A program made the translations under genes and the position numbers. Source: Burkholderiales bacterium (GTDB lineage: Bacteria > Pseudomonadota > Gammaproteobacteria > Burkholderiales > Burkholderiaceae_C). Taken from it: DNA of 49,204 bases. Shown piece by piece: positions 36,968 to 47,539 of the stretch; the first letter of the stretch is position 1; each line of letters opens with the position of its first letter. The DNA lies in contig CANBZB010000003.1 of assembly GCA_947373745.1 (NCBI GenBank), positions 1 through 49,204 on the forward strand, read 5' to 3'. Below the pieces are notes generated by a model. The model was given only the letters and a program-made list of their open reading frames with translations, did no database searches and was not told where the DNA came from.

Positions 36968-38257
36968 TTATGGCTGTGCCTTAGAAAAAGGCCCCCAGTT
37001 GGGTTCACGCAGATCACCACCCTGTCCTGCAAGCCTGGCTTTGATACGCCCATCGAGGGTGGTTGTCATCAAGGCCTCACGGCCTTCTTGTCGGGTGGCA
37101 AAAACAATCAAACGGCTGTTAGGCGCAAAGCTAGGGCGCTCGTCTGCGATAGTGTCTGTGATGGCACTTGAATTACCACTCGCAATATCCATTACGTGCA
37201 ATTTGTAAGCATTGCCTATGCGAGAGATATAGGCCATCCAACGTCCATCTGGACTCAATGCGGGCGAGATGTTGTAGTTTCCAGTGAAGGTGACGCGGTT
37301 GGCTGGGCCTCCCATGGCAGGCATTCTGTAGATCTGCGGCGAACCGCCACGATCGCTCACAAAATAAATAGCCGTTCCATCTGGAGAGAATACGGTCTCG
37401 GTATCAATGGCAACGGACTGGGTTAAGCGCCTTGGTTCGCCACCTTGTGAGTCCAGCAAAAACAATTGGGACCCACCATCACGACTTAAAGTCACGGCCA
37501 CCGTGCGCCCATCAGGCGACCATGAAGGCGCACTATTAGAGCCTTTGAAATTGGCGAGGACTCGCCTTTTGCCAGATGCAACGTCATGGACGTACACCAC
37601 CGGCTTACGCGACTCAAAGGAGACATAGGCTAACTGTGTTGCATTGGGCGCCCAACTGGGAGAAATAATGGGCTCTGGACTGGCCAGCGCAGACTGAGCG
37701 TTTTCGCCGTCGGAGTCAGCCACCCAAAGGTTATATCTGCCTGCACTGGATTTTGTAACGTAAGCAATCCGTGTAGAAAAAACACCCCGATCACCGGTGA
37801 GTTTGAGATAGATGAGGTCAGAAATTTGGTGCGAAGCCAAACGCAAGTCTGCAGCCACCACCAAATAACTCATCGCACCAAGGTCTTGATTGCGAACAAC
37901 ATCCCATAAACGAATGCGCACGTCAAAGCGACCATCCGATAAACGGCTGATGCTGCCAGTAAGAACGGCATCGGCTCCTTTTTGACGCAAGTCAGTCACA
38001 TCAGGACGTTCGGTCTCATCTATCACTTTGCCAGAAGGCAATGCTTTGAATTGCCCACTGCGCTCCAGATCAGCTTGCACAATAGCGCTAATTTTTTGCG
38101 GCACACCTTCTTCGCCACGCAAAGGAGCAATAGCAATGGGGACTTGTGTCAGTCCTACACCGGAGACTTCAACTCTGAATTGGGCATGGCTGAACTGGGC
38201 CAAGAGCAAAAGAGCAAATCCACTCAGAAGTTGTAAAAAAAAGCGCTGTTTTAGCAT
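36968..38257 (-). CDS. tolB: Tol-Pal system beta-propeller protein TolB
   Basis: Signal peptide; repeated SWSPDGR/FSPDG propeller motifs. Start MLKQRFF at 38257. Confidence 0.94.
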   Translation of the reverse strand: MLKQRFFLQLLSGFALLLLAQFSHAQFRVEVSGVGLTQVPIAIAPLRGEEGVPQKISAIVQADLERSGQFKALPSGKVIDETERPDVTDLRQKGADAVLTGSISRLSDGRFDVRIRLWDVVRNQDLGAMSYLVVAADLRLASHQISDLIYLKLTGDRGVFSTRIAYVTKSSAGRYNLWVADSDGENAQSALASPEPIISPSWAPNATQLAYVSFESRKPVVYVHDVASGKRRVLANFKGSNSAPSWSPDGRTVAVTLSRDGGSQLFLLDSQGGEPRRLTQSVAIDTETVFSPDGTAIYFVSDRGGSPQIYRMPAMGGPANRVTFTGNYNISPALSPDGRWMAYISRIGNAYKLHVMDIASGNSSAITDTIADERPSFAPNSRLIVFATRQEGREALMTTTLDGRIKARLAGQGGDLREPNWGPFSKAQP

Positions 38258-38339
38258 GGTGTTTCTTATTAGGAACAATCCCTGCATTTTAAGGGACGAA
38301 GCATCGATAATCTAGCCATTCGTGATTACCCGCACCACC

Positions 38340-40085
38340 ATGCCCCAGACTGCTTCTATTGTTAAACGCCTTGAGCGCGCAAGGCACTATTTTTCAAAGC
38401 CCGCGTTGGCCTGGGTAGCAAGTATTGTGTCGGTGGTAATCATTTCCCTTACCGAGCCACTCGTTCCTGCATTGCTCAAGCCACTGCTAGACCAAGGATT
38501 TCAAAAGGGTAACTTGCAGCTGTGGTCGATACCCCTGGCCTTGATGGGATTGTTTGCGGTGCGAGGTCTTTGTGCTTTCATAGGCCAAGTCGCTTTAGCC
38601 AGGGTTGCAAATCGAGGCTTATTCACATTGCGTTTAGAAATGTTTCAGCGACTTTTAGATGCGCACCCTTCTCTATTCAGAAATCAGACTTCAAGTGCTT
38701 TAGGAAATACCTTGGTCTACGAAGTGCAAGTAGGTGCCAATTTGCTTGTCAACGCGCTTTTAAGTTTGAGCAGAGACACGATGACGCTGATTGCCCTGAT
38801 TGGCTATTTGTTATTTTTGAATTGGAAACTCAGCCTTATTGTGGCTTTTCTGTTTCCGGCAGTCGCTTGGTTAATGAAAGTCATCACCAAACGCTTGTAT
38901 GGCCTTACAAAAAGCAACCAGCAAGCGACCGATGCACTGGCCTATGTGGTGGAAGAAAATGCATTGGCATTTAGAGAGGTGCGTTTGCATGGTGCGCAAA
39001 AATCACAACTGCAACGGTTCGAGCACTTAGGTAAATTGATGGACCGTATCGCCATGAAATCTACCGTCGCGGGCTCTTCCCTAACACCTTTGACGCAATT
39101 AATGGCTGCGGCAGCTCTGTCTGCCGTTATCAGCGTCGCGCTTTATCAGAGCGACCAAAACGGAACTACCGTGGGCGAGTTTGTAGCATTTGTAACCGCT
39201 ATGTTGATGTTGGTAGCGCCTATCAAGCATCTGTCGGAAGTTGCCAGTCCGTTAACACGTGGCCTTGCAGCATTGGAGCGCGGACTCGATTTGATTGAAA
39301 CCACCCGAATCGAAGGAACAGGGAGTTTCACAAAACAGCGTGCATCAGGCCATATTCGCTTAGACAATGTTGTGGTGCAGTTTGATAGCGATAGCCCTGC
39401 TGCCTTAAACCATGTCGATCTAGTCATTCAACCAGGCGAGTCTGTCGCATTGGTCGGGGCCTCTGGCGCAGGAAAGACAACATTAGTCAATCTACTGCCT
39501 CGTTTTATAGATATTTCATCCGGCCATATTTATGTAGATGACGTGAATATTCGCGATTGGAATATCGCCTCTTTGCGGTCGCAGTTTGCTATGGTGAGTC
39601 AGCAAGTCGTGGTGCTAAACGACACGCTGGCAAATAACGTAGCGTTGGGTCTACCCATGGACCTAGCGCGTGTGACGCAGTGTTTGCAAGATGCCAACCT
39701 TGGCGCCTATGTCGCGGGATTGGGCGAAGGCATTCATACCACTGTGGGTCATAACGCATCACAACTCTCGGGCGGGCAACGGCAACGCCTGGCGATTGCC
39801 AGAGCCTTCTTCAAAGATGCGCCAATTTTGATTTTGGATGAAGCCACCTCTGCGCTTGACAATGAATCAGAGCGCGCCGTGCAAGAAGCCATGGTGCGAC
39901 TACAAAAAGGACGCACTACATTGTTGATCGCGCACCGTTTGTCCACCATTGAGCATGCAGACCGCATCGTGGTGATGGCTAACGGCAAAATTATTGAGAT
40001 GGGGACGCACCAAGAATTGTTGCAGCTTGCTGGGGCTTATTCGGCTCTTTTTAAGATTGGCAAATTAGAGCCTATCCGCCAATAA
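38340..40085 (+). CDS. msbA: lipid A export ABC transporter MsbA
   Basis: Half-transporter; GASGAGKTT, QLSGGQRQRLAIARAFFKDAPILILDEATSALD. GTG at 38322 is an alternative start. Confidence 0.9.
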   Translation: MPQTASIVKRLERARHYFSKPALAWVASIVSVVIISLTEPLVPALLKPLLDQGFQKGNLQLWSIPLALMGLFAVRGLCAFIGQVALARVANRGLFTLRLEMFQRLLDAHPSLFRNQTSSALGNTLVYEVQVGANLLVNALLSLSRDTMTLIALIGYLLFLNWKLSLIVAFLFPAVAWLMKVITKRLYGLTKSNQQATDALAYVVEENALAFREVRLHGAQKSQLQRFEHLGKLMDRIAMKSTVAGSSLTPLTQLMAAAALSAVISVALYQSDQNGTTVGEFVAFVTAMLMLVAPIKHLSEVASPLTRGLAALERGLDLIETTRIEGTGSFTKQRASGHIRLDNVVVQFDSDSPAALNHVDLVIQPGESVALVGASGAGKTTLVNLLPRFIDISSGHIYVDDVNIRDWNIASLRSQFAMVSQQVVVLNDTLANNVALGLPMDLARVTQCLQDANLGAYVAGLGEGIHTTVGHNASQLSGGQRQRLAIARAFFKDAPILILDEATSALDNESERAVQEAMVRLQKGRTTLLIAHRLSTIEHADRIVVMANGKIIEMGTHQELLQLAGAYSALFKIGKLEPIRQ

Positions 40086-40121
40086 CTGCGCAACATCGAA
40101 AGCCTTAAACACTAAAATTTT

Positions 40122-41195
40122 TTACGCAAGCAAGTTATCTGCAAGTAACTCGTGCATAGCTTGCGTAAGTTGACCATCAGACGGGTGTACCAAGCATTTG
40201 CACCAATCGTAACGGTGGTAAGCGGCAGGTTCGTCGTACATAAACCAAGCAATGGTTGGTTTTTTTAATGCGACTGACATGTGATAGGGGCCAGAATCCG
40301 ACGAAATAAACACATCACACAGTGAGATCAGCCCCGTAAGTTCGCTTAAAGTAGTTTTTCCAGCGCAATCAATAAATTCCACAGCATCTGTGGGTGTTCC
40401 ATAGGCATCAATGAATGCCTGATTGATTGATTTTTCAAAAGGTGCCCCAGCTAACAAGCAAACAACAGGACCGCCTTCAGAGGCTATTGCATGCAGTGCG
40501 CTTGCCACTCGATCAATAGGGGGTCTTCTTGGGTATGCGTCTGCTGTTCCGCAACCGATATTGAGACCTATCACACGTCTCCCTGGAACAATCTGTTTTT
40601 TTAATTTGTCTGCATAGGCCATTGCGTCTTTTGTAACTTGCAACTCAATAGGCGTTTTGTTTCTATGCAACCCAAGAGCAGCAAGCACTACAAAATCACG
40701 TTCGGTGTAATCCATGGGAATTTGTAGGCCTTGCACCCGAACATAGTCCTTGACGCTTGGCGCGCTGATGTCATAGAAGAGTCCACGTCCCCAAAACTGT
40801 GCGATTCCAACACTCTTAGCGCCAACCGAATTAGCCGTCCAACGGCTCACCAAACTGGTACGAATGCCCGAAGCTTCGAAGTCTATGACTAAGTCTGGTT
40901 GTATGTGATGGCTTAAAGCGGTAACTTGTTCTTTGATCTTGTCCAGCGGTACGCGCTTGGCGTCTAGGTCTGTAGGCGTGCCTTCTCGAATAGTGATAAA
41001 AGTAGCGCTTGCAAGCAAATGGTGCTGGCGAATAAAGTCTTCGGTTGGATAACCAGCATGTTTACTTAGGAAAAGTAAATGCAACTCTGCTTGGGGCCAT
41101 TTGTTTTTCAGAACACGCCAAGCTGCTGAACTACGCAGCACATCCCCTACCCCCATGCTGTGGGACTTGACCATGAGTATGCGTCGGTAGGTCAT
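40122..41195 (-). CDS. glycosyltransferase family 9 (heptosyltransferase-like)
   Basis: ILMVKSHSMGVGDVLRSSAAWRVLKNKWP; FISSDSGPYHMSVALKKPTIAWF. Start at 41195 (ATGA with GT4 stop). Confidence 0.82.
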   Translation of the reverse strand: MTYRRILMVKSHSMGVGDVLRSSAAWRVLKNKWPQAELHLLFLSKHAGYPTEDFIRQHHLLASATFITIREGTPTDLDAKRVPLDKIKEQVTALSHHIQPDLVIDFEASGIRTSLVSRWTANSVGAKSVGIAQFWGRGLFYDISAPSVKDYVRVQGLQIPMDYTERDFVVLAALGLHRNKTPIELQVTKDAMAYADKLKKQIVPGRRVIGLNIGCGTADAYPRRPPIDRVASALHAIASEGGPVVCLLAGAPFEKSINQAFIDAYGTPTDAVEFIDCAGKTTLSELTGLISLCDVFISSDSGPYHMSVALKKPTIAWFMYDEPAAYHRYDWCKCLVHPSDGQLTQAMHELLADNLLA

Positions 41196-42361
41196 GTCTT
41201 CAACCCAACAACGTCGTAATAAAGTGCTTCTTGGGCCAGCGCTAATTGCTTCCAACTTTGTCTGCTAGCCCATGTACGTGCTTGTTGACCCATCGTAGGG
41301 TGCATAGGAGATGCAAGCGATTTCACGATCGCATGCTCTAGCGCTTTGGCATCGAGAGGGTCCTGCAATATCCAAGCATTTTCCAAGTGGGTTAATTCTG
41401 CAGAAATTCCGCAATACTGAGCAGAACTGACAATTGCAGGCACAGCGTGCGACATGGCTTCAAGCACCACCATACCAAAAGTATCTTCTAGCGTGGGATG
41501 CACCAGTAGGTCAGCCACAGTGTAGGCACGCGCCATATCTTCCAAAACGCCTTTGAAATAGATGCGATCTTCAAGCCCAAGCGCGGCAACTTGAGAACGC
41601 CATGTATTTTCAGGCGACGCCAACCCCACGATCACCAAGAAAATATCTTTGGGCAATCGGGCTAAGGCCTCTAGCAAAGTAGGCAAGCCTTTCTTGGCGG
41701 CGTTATTTCCGACCCAAAGCAAGCATTTGCCTTGCAAGGGCAAACTCCAATCTAGACGTACCTGCATTTTTTCATGGCTTGTATGCTCATACGTGGAATC
41801 TATGCCGGGAGGTATTAGGCGAATATTCTGATGGGGATGGTGTAGTTCAATGTTGAGTACGGTCCTCACTGGCTCTGATACGGCAATTAAGAATCTGCCT
41901 TGTTGGTGCCGCATCCGCATTTTTTCTAAAAACCAGTAGGTTAATAAGCGTGGGCTGATCGCCAATTGCAAGTATTTTAAAAACAGCCCCAGTCCGTGGC
42001 GATTGACAAACCACATATAGCTAAAAGGTAAAACATGAATAGTTTGCACATCGCCATGCCAAGTGTTTTCGTGTGAATGCACGACATCAAAACCTTTGCG
42101 TGTGTGCCACCATGTATAGGCTGCAAATGCCATCTGATTTATCCAACGCGGCCGCCTGCAAAAAAGCGGAACTTGATGAAAAACAATTTGAGGGTATTGC
42201 GTGCGAATGTCTTGCGCAAATACGTGGATTTCGTGGTGAAGCGCCAGATGTTTCACCAAGCTCGCGCAATATCTCTCGGCCCCACCAGCTGATGTTGAAA
42301 AAATTCGCGCCAATACGGCGACACGTAGACGTTTTTTTAGTGGAAAGTGAGCAACGGTCAT
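41192..42361 (-). CDS. glycosyltransferase family 4
   Basis: VLARIFSTSAGGAERYCASLVKHLA; ADLLVHPTLEDTFGMVVLEAMSHAVPAIVS. Confidence 0.9.
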   Translation of the reverse strand: MTVAHFPLKKRLRVAVLARIFSTSAGGAERYCASLVKHLALHHEIHVFAQDIRTQYPQIVFHQVPLFCRRPRWINQMAFAAYTWWHTRKGFDVVHSHENTWHGDVQTIHVLPFSYMWFVNRHGLGLFLKYLQLAISPRLLTYWFLEKMRMRHQQGRFLIAVSEPVRTVLNIELHHPHQNIRLIPPGIDSTYEHTSHEKMQVRLDWSLPLQGKCLLWVGNNAAKKGLPTLLEALARLPKDIFLVIVGLASPENTWRSQVAALGLEDRIYFKGVLEDMARAYTVADLLVHPTLEDTFGMVVLEAMSHAVPAIVSSAQYCGISAELTHLENAWILQDPLDAKALEHAIVKSLASPMHPTMGQQARTWASRQSWKQLALAQEALYYDVVGLKT

Positions 42362-43086
42362 GCGCTACGGTATCGGTCTTCGTAAGACGTCAAGATTTTG
42401 AGCAAAAACTGAGGCAATGACGTTGACCGCACCACAGGTATGCGTCGTAATTCAAATACGCTGTCTGCGTTATGAACTTTTCCACGTGCAGTAGTTGTTG
42501 CCGCCAAATATCCTGAAGCTTTGACGATGTCTACATGTTCTGGTGCATATCGACCATAGGGGTAACAAAATTGCTGGACATCTGTATTCAAGAGTTGCGA
42601 CAGCGCAATGCGGCTGTTGTGAATTTCAGATTGGCTGTTGGGGGTATCCGTGGTGGTGAGATCGACATGGTGCTGGGTATGCGAGCCTATTTCTTGCCCG
42701 CTATCGAGCCACTGCTTTAATTGAAAAATATCCATTAAAGGCGCCGAAGCGATGCCTAGTGCGTGATCCCAGGAATTGGTTTTTCCAAGCAACTCACTCA
42801 CCACATAACAGGTTGATGAAAAATTGAACTTCTTTAAAACATCTGCAGCATTGTCTAAATTATTAACATAGCCATCATCGAAAGTAATCCCAACGACTTT
42901 GCCACTTTTTTCACCTGTTAAATATGGCATCAAGGCCGTCATGCTCAGGCCTTGGTAGCCAAGTAAAGACAAGGTCTGCATTTGCAAAGCAAAAGCAGAT
43001 GGCGAAACATACAAACTTCGCATAGGCGAACCACTTGCTGGAGCTTGCGCAATCTGGTGGTAAGTGAGTATGGGAATCGGTCGCAT
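42358..43086 (-). CDS. polysaccharide deacetylase (NodB homology) family protein
   Basis: ILTYHQI, GITFDDGYVNNLDNA, GSHTQHHVDL, QFCYPYGRY. Confidence 0.92.
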   Translation of the reverse strand: MRPIPILTYHQIAQAPASGSPMRSLYVSPSAFALQMQTLSLLGYQGLSMTALMPYLTGEKSGKVVGITFDDGYVNNLDNAADVLKKFNFSSTCYVVSELLGKTNSWDHALGIASAPLMDIFQLKQWLDSGQEIGSHTQHHVDLTTTDTPNSQSEIHNSRIALSQLLNTDVQQFCYPYGRYAPEHVDIVKASGYLAATTTARGKVHNADSVFELRRIPVVRSTSLPQFLLKILTSYEDRYRSA

Positions 43087-43088
43087 GC

Positions 43089-44579
43089 TTAAAGCAACAC
43101 AATGTCGTATTGTTCTTGGGCCATGGCACCCTCGCTTTTGAGTGAAATAGGTTTGCCAATAAAGTCACTCAAACCTGCGAGATGTTGGCTTTCTTCATCT
43201 AGAAAAATATCTATCACAGCAGGAGCCGCCACCACCCTAAATTCTCTTGGGTTAAATTGACGTGCCTCACGCAGAATTTCGCGCAAGATGTCATAGCAGA
43301 CCGTACGCGCAGTTTTCACTATCCCCTTGCCTTCACAGACCACACAAGGCTCGCACAGCATATGCGCCAAAGATTCACGTGTGCGTTTGCGGGTCATCTC
43401 CACCAGCCCTAGCGCGGAATAGCCGCTGACCTGCGTCTTGACGCGGTCTCTAGAGAGTTGTTTACGAAATTCATCCAACACCGACTCTCGGTGGTCTTCT
43501 CGCACCATATCGATGAAATCTGCAATCACGATGCCACCTAGATTGCGTAGGCGCAATTGTCTAGCGATGGCTCCGGCAGCTTCTAAATTCGTTTTGAAAA
43601 TCGTGTCGTCAAAATTACGCGCACCTACAAAACCGCCGGTATTCACATCCACCGTGGTCAGGGCTTCTGTTTGGTCAACTATGAGATAGCCGCCAGACTT
43701 AAGGTCAACGCGTCGGCCTAAGGCCTTGGCAATCTCTTCGTCGATATTGAAAAGATCAAATATCGGTCTTTCGCCTTTGTAGAGCTGTAACTTGCTGACA
43801 GAAGCCGGCATAAATTGGGACCCAAAGGCATGGAGCAAGGCGAATTGCTCACTCGAGTCAATGCGAATCGTCTGGGTTTCCTCGTTTACCAAGTCACGTA
43901 ATACGCGTTGCAACAAATTAAGGTCTTGCCTAAGCAACGATGGCGGTGGTAATCGCAATGCAGATTCTTTGATTTGCGCCCACATTTTGCGCAAGTAACG
44001 GATATCTTCACTTAGCTCAGTGTCACTGGCATCTTCACCGTTGGTGCGCAAAATAAAGCCACCGGAATCGCCTTGGTTGGAATTGTCTGTCGCTAATTTC
44101 TGCAACCTTGCGCGCAGAGATTCACGTTGTTCCAAAGGAATTTTCTGTGACACACCAATATGTTGGTCCTGCGGTAGAAACACCAACAAACGGCCTGCAA
44201 TGCTGATTTGCGAGGACAAACGCGCGCCCTTGGTGCCAATCGGGTCCTTGATGACTTGCACCATCAATGACTGGCCTTCAAACACTTGTTTTTCAATTGG
44301 CAAGCTCGGTGCAGGATTGGTCTGATCAGATTCTGTGTGACGCGCTGCTACGCTGCTCATCAAATCAGCCACGTGCAAGAAAGCGGCCCTTTCTAAGCCA
44401 ATATCAATAAAGGCAGATTGCATGCCGGGCAAAACACGGGCGACCTTACCAAGATAGACATTCCCCACCAAACCACGTTCTAGCGTACGCTCCACATGTA
44501 TTTCTTGGAGTGCGCCAGTCTCAACAACCGCCACGCGTGTTTCTTGCGGTGACCAATTGATCAATATGTCTTGTTGCAT
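43089..44579 (-). CDS. rng: ribonuclease G
   Basis: 496 aa; GNVYLGKVARVLPGMQSAFIDIGLERAAFLHVADL S1 domain, VDVNTGGFVG, IVIADFIDM, CEPCVVCEGKG. Confidence 0.94.
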   Translation of the reverse strand: MQQDILINWSPQETRVAVVETGALQEIHVERTLERGLVGNVYLGKVARVLPGMQSAFIDIGLERAAFLHVADLMSSVAARHTESDQTNPAPSLPIEKQVFEGQSLMVQVIKDPIGTKGARLSSQISIAGRLLVFLPQDQHIGVSQKIPLEQRESLRARLQKLATDNSNQGDSGGFILRTNGEDASDTELSEDIRYLRKMWAQIKESALRLPPPSLLRQDLNLLQRVLRDLVNEETQTIRIDSSEQFALLHAFGSQFMPASVSKLQLYKGERPIFDLFNIDEEIAKALGRRVDLKSGGYLIVDQTEALTTVDVNTGGFVGARNFDDTIFKTNLEAAGAIARQLRLRNLGGIVIADFIDMVREDHRESVLDEFRKQLSRDRVKTQVSGYSALGLVEMTRKRTRESLAHMLCEPCVVCEGKGIVKTARTVCYDILREILREARQFNPREFRVVAAPAVIDIFLDEESQHLAGLSDFIGKPISLKSEGAMAQEQYDIVLL

Positions 44580-44596
44580 GGTGAAGATGGCGGGGG

Positions 44597-45205
44597 TTAG
44601 ATAGTCAACCCGAATTCTCGCAATAAATGCGCCGTCTCAAACACAGGCAAACCCATGATTCCTGAGTAGTTTCCGCTGATGTGTGAAATAAACGCTGCAG
44701 CCTTACCTTGAATCGCGTAGGAGCCAGCTTTGCCCATGGGCTCTTGGCTGGCCACATAGCGGTCGATCTCTTGTTTGGACAAGTCAGCAAATCGTACCTG
44801 TGAGATGCTCAATGCATGGCATTGTTTGCGTGAGGTACCGATTGAAACTGCAGTCAGCACGCGGTGTGTTTTGCCGCTCAATTGCCGCAGCATCTCTTTG
44901 GCATGGACAGTGGTATCGGGTTTTCCATATATGGTGTTGCCCAAGGCAACCGTAGTGTCTGAACACAAAACCGGTGCTAACGGTAAACCTCTGTTCTTCA
45001 ATCGTTGCAGTGCTGCTTCTAGTTTTAAAGATGTGACACGTTGTACATAGGCACGCGGGTTTTCATTGGGACGAGCAAGTTCAAGCGCCTCTGTGTCTTC
45101 ACCAGCCTCTGGCAATAACAATTCAAAGTTAACACCCAATTGCTCCAGCAATTGCTTACGGCGCGGACTTTGTGAGGCTAAATAAATAAAACGGTAACGT
45201 GGCAT
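44597..45205 (-). CDS. Maf-family nucleoside triphosphate pyrophosphatase
   Basis: IYLASQSPRRKQLLEQLGVNFELL; GKAGSYAIQGKAAAFISHISGNYSGIMGLPVFET. Confidence 0.93.
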   Translation of the reverse strand: MPRYRFIYLASQSPRRKQLLEQLGVNFELLLPEAGEDTEALELARPNENPRAYVQRVTSLKLEAALQRLKNRGLPLAPVLCSDTTVALGNTIYGKPDTTVHAKEMLRQLSGKTHRVLTAVSIGTSRKQCHALSISQVRFADLSKQEIDRYVASQEPMGKAGSYAIQGKAAAFISHISGNYSGIMGLPVFETAHLLREFGLTI

Positions 45206-45211
45206 GGCGTT

Positions 45212-45679
45212 TTATTCGCGGTGGTAAGGATGGTTGGTATGTAGCGACCAAGCTCGGTACAACTGCTCTACCAATAGAACGCGCACCATCGCGTGCGGCA
45301 GTGTCAGGTCTGACAAACGCAAGCGCTCATGCGCAGCTTGTTTGAAAGCGGGGTCTAGTCCATCGGGCCCGCCAATAACAAATGCAACGTCATGGGCATC
45401 CAATTGCCATTGAGCGAGTTTGCTGGCCAAAACTGCAGTGGTCACAGCAGTTCCGCGTTCATCTAATGCCACTATGCGAGCGCCTTTAGGAATCGCGGCT
45501 TGGATGCGCTCTTTTTCCGCCGCGTAAATGGTCTCTATGGTTTTGCTGGCACGCGGTTCAGTTTTAACGGCTTTGAGTTCAACCCGCATCTCTGGGGGAA
45601 AGCGCTTTGCATAATCGTCCCAAGCGATTTGGGCCCAAGCTGGAACGCGCTGACCCACTGCAACGACCCATAGCTTCAT
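45212..45679 (-). CDS. rlmH: 23S rRNA (pseudouridine1915-N3)-methyltransferase
   Basis: 155 aa; [64 protein letters not shown]. Confidence 0.96.
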   Translation of the reverse strand: MKLWVVAVGQRVPAWAQIAWDDYAKRFPPEMRVELKAVKTEPRASKTIETIYAAEKERIQAAIPKGARIVALDERGTAVTTAVLASKLAQWQLDAHDVAFVIGGPDGLDPAFKQAAHERLRLSDLTLPHAMVRVLLVEQLYRAWSLHTNHPYHRE

Positions 45680-46281
45680 TTCTGACGGGAAACGGTCTTT
45701 TTAGCGGGAGCTTTTTTAGCGCTGGTTTTGGTTGCAGTGGCTTTAGGTGTAGATTTTTTTGCAGGGGCTTTGTCTACACTTTTACCCGTCTTTTTGGCAA
45801 TCGGACTGTTTGATTTTGCCGCGGATCTTGTTGACTTAGTGGTTTTCTTCGTTGCTGCTTTGGGCGATTTGCTTGGAGCTTTCACGGCAGCGGCCTTAGG
45901 TGCGGCAGGTTTAGCCGCACCCAATTTAGACCGAACAGGTTTTTCGCCCCAAATTTCTTCTAAGTTGTAGTACTGTCGAATCGTGGGCTGCATGATGTGC
46001 ACAACCACAGCGCCGCAATCGACGATGATCCATTCGCCGTTATCTTCCCCCTCAATACGGGGCTTAGGAAAACCGGCCTCACGCACCTTATCTCGCACGC
46101 TGGCAGCCAAGGCTTTGGTCTGGCGATTGGAAGTACCACTGGTGATGATGACCCGCTCGAAAAGCGAGGAGATGTGCTCTGTATCAAACACTACAAGGTC
46201 TTGGGCTTTGACGTCTTCCAAAGAATCTACCACTGCGCGTTGTAGTTTCTGGACATCTTTTTTGGCTGCTGTTTCGTTCAT
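45676..46281 (-). CDS. rsfS: ribosome silencing factor RsfS with Lys/Ala/Pro-rich C-terminal tail
   Basis: RsfS core ([43 protein letters not shown]...[15 protein letters not shown]), then an ~80-aa basic tail. Confidence 0.93.
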   Translation of the reverse strand: MNETAAKKDVQKLQRAVVDSLEDVKAQDLVVFDTEHISSLFERVIITSGTSNRQTKALAASVRDKVREAGFPKPRIEGEDNGEWIIVDCGAVVVHIMQPTIRQYYNLEEIWGEKPVRSKLGAAKPAAPKAAAVKAPSKSPKAATKKTTKSTRSAAKSNSPIAKKTGKSVDKAPAKKSTPKATATKTSAKKAPAKKTVSRQK

Positions 46282-46904
46282 CGGTCGTTTTTATAAAGGC
46301 TATGTTGTTGGATGTATTCGCATACACCCGTGGGCAATGCGCTAGGAAATGTGTCGGATTGCGCAAGTTGCAATCGAATATCTGTCGCGCTTATCGCTAA
46401 GTTGGGCATTTCCAATCGAATTGCACCACTAGGTAGCCCATTGTGCCACTGCGCGTGGTCGACAGCATGAACAGCGTTTTTGTCTTCAGGCCGAAAGGCA
46501 ACGACCAAGGTGACGCGGTTCAATATGTCTTTCCAGCGATGCCAAGTAGTAAAGCTCTTTGCCTGATCTCCACCAATACATAAAAAGAGTTTTGCATGGG
46601 GGAAGTCTTGGGCAATTTCCCTTAAGGTATCAAAGGTGTAGGTCGGGCCGTGGCGATCAATCTCTCGGGAATCTACTGCGACTTTGGGCATGTCAGCAAA
46701 AGCCAAACGGGTCATGGCTAAGCGGTGCGGCGCTAAGGTCAGATGTCTAGTTTTGTGCCAAGCATCGCCTGTAGGAATCACCAACAATCGGTCTAACTGC
46801 ATTTGATCGATGGCACATGAGGCTAAGGTGGTATGCGCCTTATGGGGTGGATCAAAAGACCCACCGAATATGCCTAAACGCCCAATTGCATCATGGTCAC
46901 TCAT
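46278..46904 (-). CDS. nadD: nicotinate-nucleotide adenylyltransferase
   Basis: GIFGGSFDPPHKAH; FLCIGGDQAKSFTTWHRW; AISATDIR. Confidence 0.95.
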   Translation of the reverse strand: MSDHDAIGRLGIFGGSFDPPHKAHTTLASCAIDQMQLDRLLVIPTGDAWHKTRHLTLAPHRLAMTRLAFADMPKVAVDSREIDRHGPTYTFDTLREIAQDFPHAKLFLCIGGDQAKSFTTWHRWKDILNRVTLVVAFRPEDKNAVHAVDHAQWHNGLPSGAIRLEMPNLAISATDIRLQLAQSDTFPSALPTGVCEYIQQHSLYKNDR

Positions 46905-47539
46905 GGTGTGTGGGTTGAACCAAGCGCGGAGGCGGATTGGATGGGTTGAATTGGCGCCGCTTGGTGGATGTGGAACCCTTTCACGCCTTCGAAAGCTTTT
47001 GCAAGTTCAGCGTAGTCCGCAATTTCGTTTCCAGTCAAACGCAGGCAACGCGAAAAATCCACCGTTTTTTGACCGTAATCTATTCGCACAGCGCACAAGG
47101 GGACATCGGCTTGCAAGGCGACTTGGTAGAAGCCACTGCGCCAACCTTGGGTGAATTTACGCGTACCTTCAGGTGAAAGCGCTAGCCAAAGGTAGGTCCC
47201 CTCTTGCTTTGCTTTCGCAAAGAGCGCCAACATATCGCCGACAACGCCGTTCTTAGAAGACCTATCAATAGCAATACCACCAAGTTTCCTCAACCATGGA
47301 CTAAACAAGGGGTAATCAAACAAACTTTTCTTGGCAAGAAATTGGATTTGTAAGCCGGTGGCCCACTTCACCAAGACCATCACGATGAAGTCCCAATTGC
47401 TGGTGTGCGGGTAGCCAATGATGACGCCTTGCTGGCTAGGTAATCCTAAAAAGACGTACTGCCAACCGAAGATGTGCAATAGCCTGCGTGCAAAAGCACT
47501 TCCCTTGGGTTGAACGGGAAATTTATCGCTGGATGGCAC
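46901..47539 (-). CDS. lysophospholipid/1-acylglycerol-3-phosphate acyltransferase-like (PlsC family)
   Basis: HTSNWD (HX4D) and LSPEGTRKFTQGWRSGFYQVAL motifs. GTG 47539 suggested because track start 47575 overlaps purD further. Confidence 0.8.
   Translation of the reverse strand: MPSSDKFPVQPKGSAFARRLLHIFGWQYVFLGLPSQQGVIIGYPHTSNWDFIVMVLVKWATGLQIQFLAKKSLFDYPLFSPWLRKLGGIAIDRSSKNGVVGDMLALFAKAKQEGTYLWLALSPEGTRKFTQGWRSGFYQVALQADVPLCAVRIDYGQKTVDFSRCLRLTGNEIADYAELAKAFEGVKGFHIHQAAPIQPIQSASALGSTHTP

Noticed and set aside
38286-38311. Overlapping divergent tolB/msbA promoters (TAAAAT on minus, GATAAT on plus)
   Set aside because: -10 candidates are plausible but no convincing -35 elements; insufficient alone to claim regulatory coupling.
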